Below, in pieces: positions 10,966 through 19,654 of a stretch of DNA of 28,051 nt (position 1 is the stretch's first letter; every line of letters starts with the position of its first letter). Where the stretch lies: positions 1-28,051 of the forward strand of contig JACVTC010000449.1 of assembly GCA_016946835.1 (NCBI GenBank). Reading direction: 5' to 3'. The stretch is from Neocallimastix lanati (nom. inval.). Its lineage: Eukaryota; Neocallimastigomycota; Neocallimastigomycetes; Neocallimastigales; Neocallimastigaceae. Both the position numbers and the translations under genes were made by a program. Under the pieces are notes generated by a model. It did no database searches and was not told the DNA's origin. It saw only the letters and a program-made list of their open reading frames with translations.

Positions 10966-13900
10966 CTATATTGTAGCTGAGTTATATTTTACTATATTTT
11001 TGAGGTGTACATTCCGATTTAATAATATTCCTGAATTTGGATCAGCTAACGTAACTGTATTAAACTTTTTCTTGATTACTTTTAAAGGTCCATTAAAATA
11101 AGGTTCTAGTTTAGTTCTACTAAAGTTTCTAACTAGGACTAAATCTCCCTCCTTGATTTCCTTAGCCTGATTCATACTTTGTTTTTCTTCTCGTCTAACA
11201 GCCCAATATTTATTTGCATTTTTCACATTTTCTGATGCTTCTATGGTCCATCTATAATGAGATATAAACTTTTCCAATAGAATTTCATCAGAAGATTTAT
11301 TTATACCTTTAGTCGGTCTTGCAGCTATATCAAAAGGTTGTTGGTCTTCACGACCATAAACTAATTCAAAACTAGAATGGTTAGTGGTACTATTTTTAAC
11401 GGTTCTTAAAGCCCAGAGAGCAGAGGGTAATACCTCATCCCAATCTTTATTTTTTGTCCCAAGCAATCTAAGGAGTTTACCAATTTCTTTATTACAATTT
11501 TCCGTAAGTCCATTAGATTCGGGATGATATGTTGTAACAAATTTTATATATACATCATATAGATCTAAAAATATTTTAGTCATATCTGATGTAAATTGGG
11601 CACCATTATCGGTGGTAATTACTTGGGGAACTCCATGACGAGAAAATACGTTAATAAGGAACTTAATTACGTCTTTAGAAGTGATATTTTCAGTCGGTTC
11701 TGCTTCTACCCACTTAGTGAAATAATCAACAGCTACTATTATATATTGATTATTACTTCTAGTTTTAACCAGTGGACCGATAATGTCCAAACCAAGATGT
11801 ACAAAAGGTCCTTCCACTTTAGTAGGTAGATTTTCTGTAGGCTCTGGATAAGGTTGTGGTCGATTTAATTGACATTTTTCACACTTACTGACAACACGTT
11901 TAACATCATTCACCATGTCGTTCCAATAATAACTCTTACGTAAACGTTGATAAGTCTTATAATAACCATCGTGTCCAATATTATGAGCCTCTAATATTAA
12001 TTTTATTCTTTCATTAAGATCGGTTACTAATTTTCTATAATTGTTACCATCAATAAAGTAGTCAATACCATCAATAGTGGTGAATTTTTCATTGATAAAA
12101 TTATGTATTACTTTGGATAATAAGGCTTCATTTTCATCATTCGTAATATCATGGTTAATTATTTTCGTAGCTAAAACTACATTTTCTTTATTATTTTTCA
12201 TTCGGGATAGGGCATCAGCAAGCACATTCTTTTTACCGGTTTCATATCTAATGTCTACACCAAGCATACTAGCTGTCAAACACCATCTAGTTTGCCTTGC
12301 ATTATGTGGTTCCTTATTTTTGAACAACCCTAGTAACGGTTTATGGTCCGTATATACAATAGTTGGTATTGGATTTCCATCTATATACGGTTTTAATTTA
12401 GTTATACAATAATATAGGGCAGCACCTTCTAGGTCAGTTATACCATAATGCTTTTCTGCTCTGGTCAAACTTCTACTAATAAAGTGAATAGGGTGTTCTT
12501 TTCCAGTTTCATTATCTTTTTGTAATAACACACCTCCTATTCCATCATAAGAAGCATCGGTACGTATAATAAATTCTTTATCAAACTGAGGGAAACTTAA
12601 TATGGGTGCATTTATTAGTTTTTCTTTCAGTACTTCAAACGATTTTTGGTGTTCACTAGTCCAAACATACTTCACACCTTTCCTTAATAATTTACACAAA
12701 CACGCAGTAATTTGTGAATATTTATCGATGAAATTTCTATAGTATCCAACAGCTCCTAAAAATGAACGTAATTCATGGATGTCCTGAGGGGGTTTCCAAT
12801 CTCTGATAACCTCGATTTTACTATCAAGAGGTTTTAAGCCTTTAGTGGTTAATCTATGCCCCAAAACATTCACTTCTGTTTTCATGAAGTGACACTTTTC
12901 AATATTAAGTTTTAATCTATTTTCTTTGAGTATGGATAAAACTTGTTGAATATGTTGGAGGTGTTCTTCAACTGTTTTAGAGTATATAAGTATATCATCG
13001 ATAAAATTATAAACACACTTTCCTATTAAAGGAAATAGGATTCTATTCATTTCTCTTTGAAAGGTTGCAGGAGCGTTGGTTAAACCAAATGGCATAACTT
13101 TAAATTGGTAGTTACCAAACTTAGTGGTGAAAGTTGTTATACCAATACTTTCTTCCTCCATTAAAATTTGGTGATATCCAGAGTATAAGTCAATGGTAGT
13201 GAAGATAGTTGCACCATTGAGACTATCAAAAATTTCATCAATGTATGGTATAGAATAAGAATCCTTTATAGTAGAATCATTAACCTTCCTATAATCTACA
13301 CACATACGCCATTTCCCATTAGGCTTTGGTACTAGAACAATAGGCGAAGACCATTCAGAATTTGAAGGCTCAATTAACTTTTTATTAATTAACTTAGTTA
13401 ATTCTTCCTTTAAAATATCTGTCTTTAATTTTGTTAGCCGATAAGCTCTTTGTTTTATAGGTTTGGTACCAGCTTTTAGATTTATTTTGTGTGGTGAAAG
13501 CAATGATGGTGTTAATTCCTCAGACGACGTAGCAACAATTTCTATATTGTCCTCTAATAGGTGTATTATATCAGTTCTATATTTTTCATTTAGAGTATTC
13601 ATAAATATTGTATTATGTATATATTCCATAGGTGGTAATCCTTCTAATTTCTTTAATTCCCCACCAGCATATTTTTCCTTACTATTATCCTCAAGTAATT
13701 TGTTAACACTACAAATATATTTTTCGTCAATTGCAGAATTATTTATTGGTGTAATAGAACTGATAGTACCATCCATGTTATATTTACATAAGCAATTATT
13801 TAAGGGATTAATAAATAATCTATTATCAACTATAGTTTTTAAATTAATTAGCATGTCATAAAATGGTTCCTCTTTTTCTACAATTCGGAAATCAATTAAC

Positions 13901-15174
13901 AATGAAAGCTCATTAACTTTCACAGGTATCCTAACGACTATTCCTTCAGAGTATTCATCGTCTCTAGTGGCAAGCATTATTCTACCACAACTATGACCAA
14001 CAACGGTATATTGGTATGGTAGAGAATTATAATATTTTTGTGACATAATATTTAAATTACTACACGTATCAATAAGTAATTTTCCAGATACACCATCAAC
14101 AGAGGCATCTACCATTGCAATATCCTCCTCTGTTATTTCTGTACTTTTACTTTTATAGTTATGATCAACATTATTAACTAATGTTGTAGTAGCAACTACA
14201 TTATTAATAGCGCCAACAACATTAGTGGTGGCTTTTACTAGTTTTAAACCTTGGGAGACTTGACTTCTTATTTTAGGCGCAGCATTCCAAAGCTGTCCAA
14301 AGGTAATATTACACTTGGTATTGCTTAAATCATCCCATACATCATATTCCTTATAATTAGAAAGCATTTTAATAATTCGATTTACCCGAGGTATTTTCAT
14401 ACTATTATTATTATCATTATTATTATTATTATTAATACCATCTGTATTAATTAATTTATTTAATATATTTTTATTATTCGTTACATGATTATTATCGATA
14501 ATAGTTTCATTATTATTAATATTAATAGTATTATTATTATTAATATCATTTACGACTGGGGTTTTTCTAATAGTTCCGTTGTTACTATTATTAGGATTAC
14601 TAGTATTATTATTATTATTTTTGTCTTTTTTTCTTTCTCTAGTTTGGTTAATTTCCCTTGGAGCTTCTACATTATCAACTTTTGAAGTTATTTCCTCTTT
14701 ATTAGTAATTAAGTTTACATTAGACTGACTGGATGATGCAGTTTCGAATTCTTTAGAATTAGTACTAGATTTCAAAAATCTTTCTTTATCACGTATTGCT
14801 TTTTCAATTTTCTTTTCTTTATTGATATTTGGTTGCATAATTATTGATGTTTGCAACTGTTTCTTATGAGGTATCACCTCTTCAGTTTCCAATTCTCTTT
14901 CTTTTCTTTTTCTTAATGCAGGAGTGTTTATAGGTCGTGGATTATCACGTAGGCTTTTATGAATTTTCCTTCCTTTTCCATTATCTAACTCAACATCACT
15001 TTCATCAAGTTTTCTTTTTGCCGCACCGACAAAATATTCTCCTACCTGATCATGACTTTTGATAGTATAATCCACTCTGTAGTCTTTACTTTCTGCATCA
15101 GAAGAATTGGAAGTATATTTTAATGAAGCTATTTTTTTGATGGGAGTGCTTCCTCTCCCTTCTACTGGTTTAAA
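10966..15174 (-). CDS. Element B Pol polyprotein (PR-RT-RH-IN), -1 frame
   Basis: Made as a Gag-Pol fusion by -1 frameshifting at 15168-15174; the frame is open from there (about 1402 aa) and needs no start codon. Numbered from the GTG at 15075: Asn-rich linker (about 150-225); protease with LLIDTCSN (D336), where the usual DTG/DSG glycine is Cys; reverse transcriptase with TTIDLYSGYHQ (D629) and FIDD (D693, D694); RNase H with D840, E883, D910 and D954; integrase with HX3H...CX2C zinc module (H1031, H1035, C1065, C1068), catalytic D1097, D1156, E1192 (D,D-35-E) and a C-terminal GPY/F module (EPYFNGPLKV). There is no chromodomain. It copies RNA into cDNA and integrates it. The residue after the invariant Glu-Asn is Cys, where C has Arg, a possible damaging change. 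Confidence 0.95.
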   Translation of the reverse strand, partial: FKPVEGRGSTPIKKIASLKYTSNSSDAESKDYRVDYTIKSHDQVGEYFVGAAKRKLDESDVELDNGKGRKIHKSLRDNPRPINTPALRKRKERELETEEVIPHKKQLQTSIIMQPNINKEKKIEKAIRDKERFLKSSTNSKEFETASSSQSNVNLITNKEEITSKVDNVEAPREINQTRERKKDKNNNNNTSNPNNSNNGTIRKTPVVNDINNNNTININNNETIIDNNHVTNNKNILNKLINTDGINNNNNNDNNNSMKIPRVNRIIKMLSNYKEYDVWDDLSNTKCNITFGQLWNAAPKIRSQVSQGLKLVKATTNVVGAINNVVATTTLVNNVDHNYKSKSTEITEEDIAMVDASVDGVSGKLLIDTCSNLNIMSQKYYNSLPYQYTVVGHSCGRIMLATRDDEYSEGIVVRIPVKVNELSLLIDFRIVEKEEPFYDMLINLKTIVDNRLFINPLNNCLCKYNMDGTISSITPINNSAIDEKYICSVNKLLEDNSKEKYAGGELKKLEGLPPMEYIHNTIFMNTLNEKYRTDIIHLLEDNIEIVATSSEELTPSLLSPHKINLKAGTKPIKQRAYRLTKLKTDILKEELTKLINKKLIEPSNSEWSSPIVLVPKPNGKWRMCVDYRKVNDSTIKDSYSIPYIDEIFDSLNGATIFTTIDLYSGYHQILMEEESIGITTFTTKFGNYQFKVMPFGLTNAPATFQREMNRILFPLIGKCVYNFIDDILIYSKTVEEHLQHIQQVLSILKENRLKLNIEKCHFMKTEVNVLGHRLTTKGLKPLDSKIEVIRDWKPPQDIHELRSFLGAVGYYRNFIDKYSQITACLCKLLRKGVKYVWTSEHQKSFEVLKEKLINAPILSFPQFDKEFIIRTDASYDGIGGVLLQKDNETGKEHPIHFISRSLTRAEKHYGITDLEGAALYYCITKLKPYIDGNPIPTIVYTDHKPLLGLFKNKEPHNARQTRWCLTASMLGVDIRYETGKKNVLADALSRMKNNKENVVLATKIINHDITNDENEALLSKVIHNFINEKFTTIDGIDYFIDGNNYRKLVTDLNERIKLILEAHNIGHDGYYKTYQRLRKSYYWNDMVNDVKRVVSKCEKCQLNRPQPYPEPTENLPTKVEGPFVHLGLDIIGPLVKTRSNNQYIIVAVDYFTKWVEAEPTENITSKDVIKFLINVFSRHGVPQVITTDNGAQFTSDMTKIFLDLYDVYIKFVTTYHPESNGLTENCNKEIGKLLRLLGTKNKDWDEVLPSALWALRTVKNSTTNHSSFELVYGREDQQPFDIAARPTKGINKSSDEILLEKFISHYRWTIEASENVKNANKYWAVRREEKQSMNQAKEIKEGDLVLVRNFSRTKLEPYFNGPLKVIKKKFNTVTLADPNSGILLNRNVHLKNIVKYNSATI
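15125..15174 (-). promoter_or_regulatory. Element B -1 ribosomal frameshift signal with pseudoknot
   Basis: The slippery heptamer U UUA AAC (15168-15174) sits in the gag frame two codons before the gag TAG. After an 8-nt spacer, GGGAG (15155-15159) pairs with CTCCC (15142-15146). Loop bases GAAGC (15148-15152) pair with GCTTC (15125-15129), leaving a 2-nt loop 1 and a 12-nt A-rich loop 3. This is the textbook layout of a -1 frameshift pseudoknot. The -1 frame is open through the signal into pol. Confidence 0.88.
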
Positions 15175-16121
15175 GGTCCTTTGGAAAAAATCTGTTTCTT
15201 ATTTTCTTCTATAATGGCTTGTAGTTTGGGACAATGTTGTTGATAATGTCCAGGTTCCTTACAGAAGAAACAGGTTTTGACGGTAGAGTTTCTTGGTCCA
15301 CGTGTAAGGTTCTCCCTTTCACTTTCATCAGAAACTTTCCTATTGTCCCTGTTTTCATAAGTATTTCTTGGTGGTGAACTACGACTCTTATTATAATTAT
15401 TATTATTATTGTTGGAAACATTTCTATTAGGACTTGGTACACGATGTAACCTCACAGCAAGTCTATCCACTTTTTCTGCAATTTCATAAGCCTTTGAAAG
15501 TGGTATATCATCAATTAAAGTTACTCTTTTCCAGGCCTCAATATTATTCTCAAGTGCATCAGCATAGTCCAAGATACTGATTTGTTTTTTGTGAGTTTTA
15601 TCTAATTTTAAATATAATGTCCGATATCTTTTATTAAAATCCCTTACTTTTTCATTTCTACCAATTTTAAGAGCACGCAATTCCCTTAATAAGGTATTCT
15701 GATCTTCCTTTGCCCCATAGAATACTTCAAGAGCGTTGACGATCTCGACAAAAGAAGGATAACGGTTAGTTCTAACACTATCATTACTAGAACTACTTGA
15801 ACTAGTAGAGCTACTGGTGCTAGATCCTGACATCTCACCAGTATCAGTGGAACCATTCAATTCTACATCTTCTTCTGCTGTAGTAGCAGGTAGTTCTAAT
15901 TCTTGGATAATTTGTCTTGGTTCACCAGTAGACGTTAATAGGCAAGCAACAAAAATAGTTTTTGGATCAGTGATATTTTGTAATTGGATCCATAACTCAA
16001 TTTCAGAAGCCCAAGATTTTATATCCAAATGGTCCTTGTTTAATTTATCAACATATTTTAGTTCCTTTTTAAGATCTTTAAATGAAGGAACATTAGTAGT
16101 ATCATTAGTAACTGAAGCCAT
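15162..16121 (-). CDS. Element B Gag (capsid/nucleocapsid)
   Basis: Structural protein of the virus-like particle. The frame is open from an ATG at 16166 (334 aa), but the Met at 16121 (MASVTND, 319 aa) is preferred because it aligns with the C start (MAENKIN) and conservation begins there. The N-terminal part FKDLKKELKYVDK...LDIKSWASEIELW is strongly shared with C. A Ser/Thr-rich stretch (about residues 118-144 of the longer form) replaces an acidic stretch in C. A capsid core follows (FYGAKEDQNTLLRELRALK), then one knuckle CFFCKEPGHYQQHC (299-312). The tail ...GPLNQ encodes the slippery site. The last 13 bases overlap the pol frame. Confidence 0.93.
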   Translation of the reverse strand: MASVTNDTTNVPSFKDLKKELKYVDKLNKDHLDIKSWASEIELWIQLQNITDPKTIFVACLLTSTGEPRQIIQELELPATTAEEDVELNGSTDTGEMSGSSTSSSTSSSSSSNDSVRTNRYPSFVEIVNALEVFYGAKEDQNTLLRELRALKIGRNEKVRDFNKRYRTLYLKLDKTHKKQISILDYADALENNIEAWKRVTLIDDIPLSKAYEIAEKVDRLAVRLHRVPSPNRNVSNNNNNNYNKSRSSPPRNTYENRDNRKVSDESERENLTRGPRNSTVKTCFFCKEPGHYQQHCPKLQAIIEENKKQIFSKGPLNQ

Positions 16122-16179
16122 ATTTCTTGAGTAGAAATTATACAGTAATATAGGTAAAATATTCAAAATAAAAATAATA

Positions 16180-16236
<57 letters not shown>

Positions 16237-16509
16237 TTGTGTGTGTGAGTATGTTATAGATATATATAATATAGTATTAGAATTTATAAGTTTACAAACA
16301 CTTCAGAGATTAGAAAAAAAAAATAGGTAAGTTTACAAACACTTCAGAGATAAAAAAAAAATAAGTAAAATTTTTTTTTTTTTTTTTTTGTTTTTTTTTT
16401 TTGTTTTTTTTTTTTGTTTTTTTTTTTGTTTTGTTTTATTTTGATATCCAAGATTAAAATATTTTATAATTATTGTTTATTAAATTATATCTTTATAGTT
16501 ATTTATATG

Positions 16510-16718
16510 AGGTTCGAAATACACTTCGACCACCTACAAGAAATATATTTTTAGGTTCGAATAACACTCGACCACCTAAGAAAATTTTATATTATTGGTT
16601 CGAATACCTTTCGATCACCAATAGAAGATATAATTATATTAAGGTTATAAGCTCGAATGACACTTCGACCACTTATAATGATAATTATTTGGTTCAAGAT
16701 ACACCTCGACAACCAAAT
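16510..16718 (-). repeat. Array of five covarying hairpins in B leader
   Basis: Hairpins at 16510-16535, 16551-16579, 16594-16622, 16645-16678 and 16687-16718. Each has an outer stem, an inner TCGAA/TTCGA-type stem, a 5-7-nt loop and a short bulge on one side. Outer stems differ but stay complementary: AGGT/ACCT, TTAGGT/ACCTAA, ATTGGT/ACCAAT, TTATAAG/CTTATAA, ATTTGGTT/AACCAAAT. The one inner mismatch, in the fifth hairpin, becomes a G-U wobble in minus-strand RNA, which is the element's sense strand. Confidence 0.8.
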
Positions 16719-16988
16719 CAAACAGGTAGTAAAAAAAATATAGTAGTCCTTCTTCTTTGGCTCAATTTCACTTAACCACAGAGTAAGAACAGTAAACAAA
16801 AATTTTTTTTTTTTTTTTTTTTTTTTTGGAATTCAGTACACTAGAATTTCTTATATGTAGCACGGAATAAATTAATTGCTAAATTAAAAAAAATTAATAT
16901 GGAAAATTTATAAATATTTCTTATATATATATTATTAGCTTTATATTATTTTCGGATCCGCAGATTCTTTACAGGGCCGTTCGACCTC

Positions 16989-17012
16989 CACTATTGAACC
17001 GTCAGAATAGTG
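16989..17012 (-). other. Hairpin with conserved TTGAACCGTCA motif
   Basis: CACTATT pairs with AATAGTG around GAACCGTCAG. The 11-mer TTGAACC(G/A)TCA recurs in a hairpin with a different stem in the C leader (25257-25286). Confidence 0.55.
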
Positions 17013-17706
17013 AATATAACAGAGTAGTGTGTGCCTGTACGAACACGGGACCTTACCACTTTTTCTATTCTGTTATCACTTGTATCACTAAACCTTATTC
17101 AATAATGCTCTACTACCTCCCTATGTGTAAAGCAATCCTTCTCCTATTCTCTAATATAAACGTCTAATTTTTATATCTATATATATCAACAGTCTTGGTA
17201 TCAATATATAGATACTATATATATGTATATATTTATAAATTTGAATTTATAATTTCAATTATAATATAATTTAGTCGATAATATAAATACGAATTACTAT
17301 ATACACTTAATTGTAACAAAGCCTTAAGCTAAGGAGTTTTTCATCCAACAGCCGCCGATTACAATAAGTTATAAATTGTATAAAAGTATTCTTATATTAA
17401 TGAATAAATGTATAATATAATTAAATTATTATTCTTACTAATTAGTACTTGACAGGAATAAATATTTCAAAGTTTTATATCACACTGTTTCTCTTGCACA
17501 AACAGAAATATAACAACTTTGTTGAATGAAATTATTTATCCAACTAATATAGTAAGGACGTAGGTGCTACTTTAAATTATTAATATTTATTTATGTATAT
17601 ATTATATTTCTATATTATTGTAAAAAAAATTTTTTTTTTTTTTTTTTTTTTATTTAATTAAATAAAATTATTGTGTATGTTTTAATATTAGTTTTTAATT
17701 TTGAAA

Positions 17707-17724
17707 TCCCCGATATCTCCACCA
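17707..17724 (-). promoter_or_regulatory. Element B primer binding site
   Basis: The plus strand reads TCCCCGATATCTCCACCA, identical over 18 nt to the C site. It fits a tRNA 3' end: two T-loop bases, T-stem CCCGA, acceptor TATCTCC, discriminator A, CCA. The acceptor 5' strand would be GGAGATA. The isoacceptor is not identified, and it is not the tRNA-Ser in this window. A 7-nt spacer separates it from the LTR. Confidence 0.8.
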
Positions 17725-17731
17725 AACTTTA

Positions 17732-18784
17732 TGTTATGGTTCGAGGAATTCAAAAAAAAAAAAATTATATAATATTAAAACACAAAAAAAAATTTTATTC
17801 TTTCACAATAATTTTTATTTATTTATTATATTTTTATTTTAATTTTTATTTTATTTTTATTATTATTTTTATTTATTTATTTTATTTTTATTTTATTTTT
17901 ATTATTATTTTTATTTATTTATTTTATTTTTATTTTATTTTTATTATTATTTTTATTTATTTATTTTATTTTTTTTTTTTTATTTATTTATTTTTATTAT
18001 TTCTATTTTTTTTTCTTTTTTTTTTTTTTTTTCTTTTTTTTTTTTTCTCTCTCTCCTAAAAAGGGGTTCCAAGGGAGTCAATTTATATCTTTTTGAAGAT
18101 ATAAAAGTAGCAAAGCCTCTGGAAGTAGTTGAAGAGATGGAAAAACAATAGATTTTTAAATCTTATTGATTATTTCCTTATTGTATTAAATAGAAATTTT
18201 ATTATTTCCTAATATTCAAATTAACCAAAATAAATCTATAATATAAAAGATGCATTATAGATAAGAATTAAACAAAAAAAAGAGAAGCAGTATTACAATA
18301 AAATTGAATACTTTAACTTAATTTTGATACTAATTTAATATGTAATCTTATATATTAATTTGAATGACATAATAGAAAATAAAATACATTTATTAATATA
18401 TGAAAAATCTTTTACAATTTTAAATACAGAAAATTTTATTTTATTTATTTCTTTCATTTCAATTATTTCTTAATTCGAAAGACAGAAATATTGATAAAGT
18501 TATTTAAGTTGTTTATATACAGGAATTATTCCTTATTTAGAAAAATAATACTAAAAGTAATTAGTACTATGTTATTGCTAAACTCTCATAAATTTAATTT
18601 ACCTTTATAAGGAATGAACATAAATTTAAATTAAATTTTATGTATAAACTTAAATTTTCAGATCAAATAATATAGTAAAATTATTAATGTAAAGAATACA
18701 TAAATTTATTAATATTTTAAAATTCACCTTGACTATATTAAAAGGTTTTTAATAAGAATCAATTTATTACTTCATTCTTTATCA
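17732..18784 (-). repeat. Element B 5' LTR
   Basis: Partner of 9889-10942, differing by very few substitutions (for example AAGGGAG for AAGGTAG) and homopolymer lengths. A TATAAAT on the sense strand (18081-18087), overlapping the palindrome 18084-18103 (TATATCTT/AAGATATA), is a possible core promoter; this is weak in such A+T-rich DNA. Confidence 0.92.
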
Positions 18785-18788
18785 CAAC
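18785..18788. repeat. CAAC junction between B and C
   Basis: CAAC is both the right target copy of B and the left target copy of C. It joins two intact elements head to tail. Confidence 0.8.
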
Positions 18789-19631
18789 TGTTATGGTTCG
18801 GGTTTTATTAGAATTTTTATTTAATTATTTATTTTCAATATTTTTCTGTCTACATTTTAATTATTGAAAAACTTCACTTATTTATACTTTTTGAAAAAAA
18901 ATAAATATGTAAAGCCTTTCTACATTTTATTATCATATTTAAAAAAAAAATATTTACTATTACTAATTACTTAAAATTTTATATTAATTTAAATTAACTA
19001 ATTCATAAGTATTTTTATTTTAATAAATTTTGTTTACATAATTTTATATTATTTTTCATATACTAAAACTAAATTATTTAATATATACGAAAAGTAACAA
19101 GCAAAATTTAAAAAGATTTTACAGAAAAATAAAGTTATTTTAATCAAGAATGTTAATATAATATTCTTATATTTTATATAAAATAAATTTAAAAACTATA
19201 ATATATTTAATATTTATTATTAATCAATTAAGATTTGATTTTATTTGTGGGGAATAAAAATATAAAATAATCAATTTAAAAATAAAATAAAATACTAAAA
19301 AGAATACAAGTTTAATATTGATACAATATAATAATAATATAATAATATATTTGAAAATAAAAATAAAATATTAATATTGATAATAAACACTTTAATAAAA
19401 TAATAAAATTTAAGGTTAAATTATAGATATTGATATTAATAATAAAAATATAAAATTATTGATAATATTTTAGAAACTTTTAATAAAAATATAAAAAAAA
19501 AATAAATATATTTAGAAAATATTTTAGTATAGAAAATATAGTAAAGTAATATTAAGTAAAGAATAATATAATGGATTCTAAAGTAAGTTGAAATTCTAAT
19601 TAATAATCCATTATATGTTCGTTCTTTACCA
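18789..19631 (-). repeat. Element C 3' LTR
   Basis: An 843-bp LTR, partner of 27008-27844. It starts TGTTATGGTTCG, the same 12 bases as the B LTR, then diverges completely from B. It ends TTTACCA by alignment with B at the polypurine junction. A 12-bp inverted repeat ATATAATGGATT/AATCCATTATAT lies at 19566-19577 and 19605-19616 near the sense 5' end. Confidence 0.9.
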
Positions 19632-19650
19632 AGATGCCCCCACTAAGACT
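19632..19650 (-). promoter_or_regulatory. Element C polypurine-like tract
   Basis: The sense strand reads GAGTCTTAGTGGGGGCATCT before the LTR. It matches B (CGGGGGCAT) over nearly the whole space between the pol stop and the LTR, so the region is under constraint. Confidence 0.6.
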
Positions 19651-19654
19651 CAAG

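Larger units (their letters stand above)
16167..17706 (-). other. Element B 5' leader
   Basis: About 1.5 kb without a gene. In sense order from the PBS: a T tract (about 17629-17652), a stem ATTGTAA/TTACAAT enclosing CCTTA/TAAGG near 17310-17375, a G+C-richer structured island (about 16950-17130), the five-hairpin array at 16510-16718, a T12G periodic tract (G at 16390, 16403, 16416, 16428), a direct repeat of a 23-nt unit (about 16288-16310 and 16329-16351), and a 52-nt T tract at 16183-16234, which is poly(A) in the RNA just before gag. Packaging and translation roles are inferred from position. Confidence 0.6.

Noticed and set aside
11596-13861. Several plus-strand frames of 77-132 codons opposite the B pol
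   Set aside because: All are antisense to a clearly coding pol with conserved catalytic motifs.
10966-15075. Independent pol start at the GTG of 15075 (and at the TTG of 23578 in C)
   Set aside because: The frame is open upstream through the frameshift site and conserved between B and C, so the upstream part is coding and these codons are not starts.
16510-16718. Regularly spaced repeats resembling a CRISPR array
   Set aside because: Units are imperfect, each is a self-contained hairpin, no spacer/repeat alternation exists, and the setting is eukaryotic.
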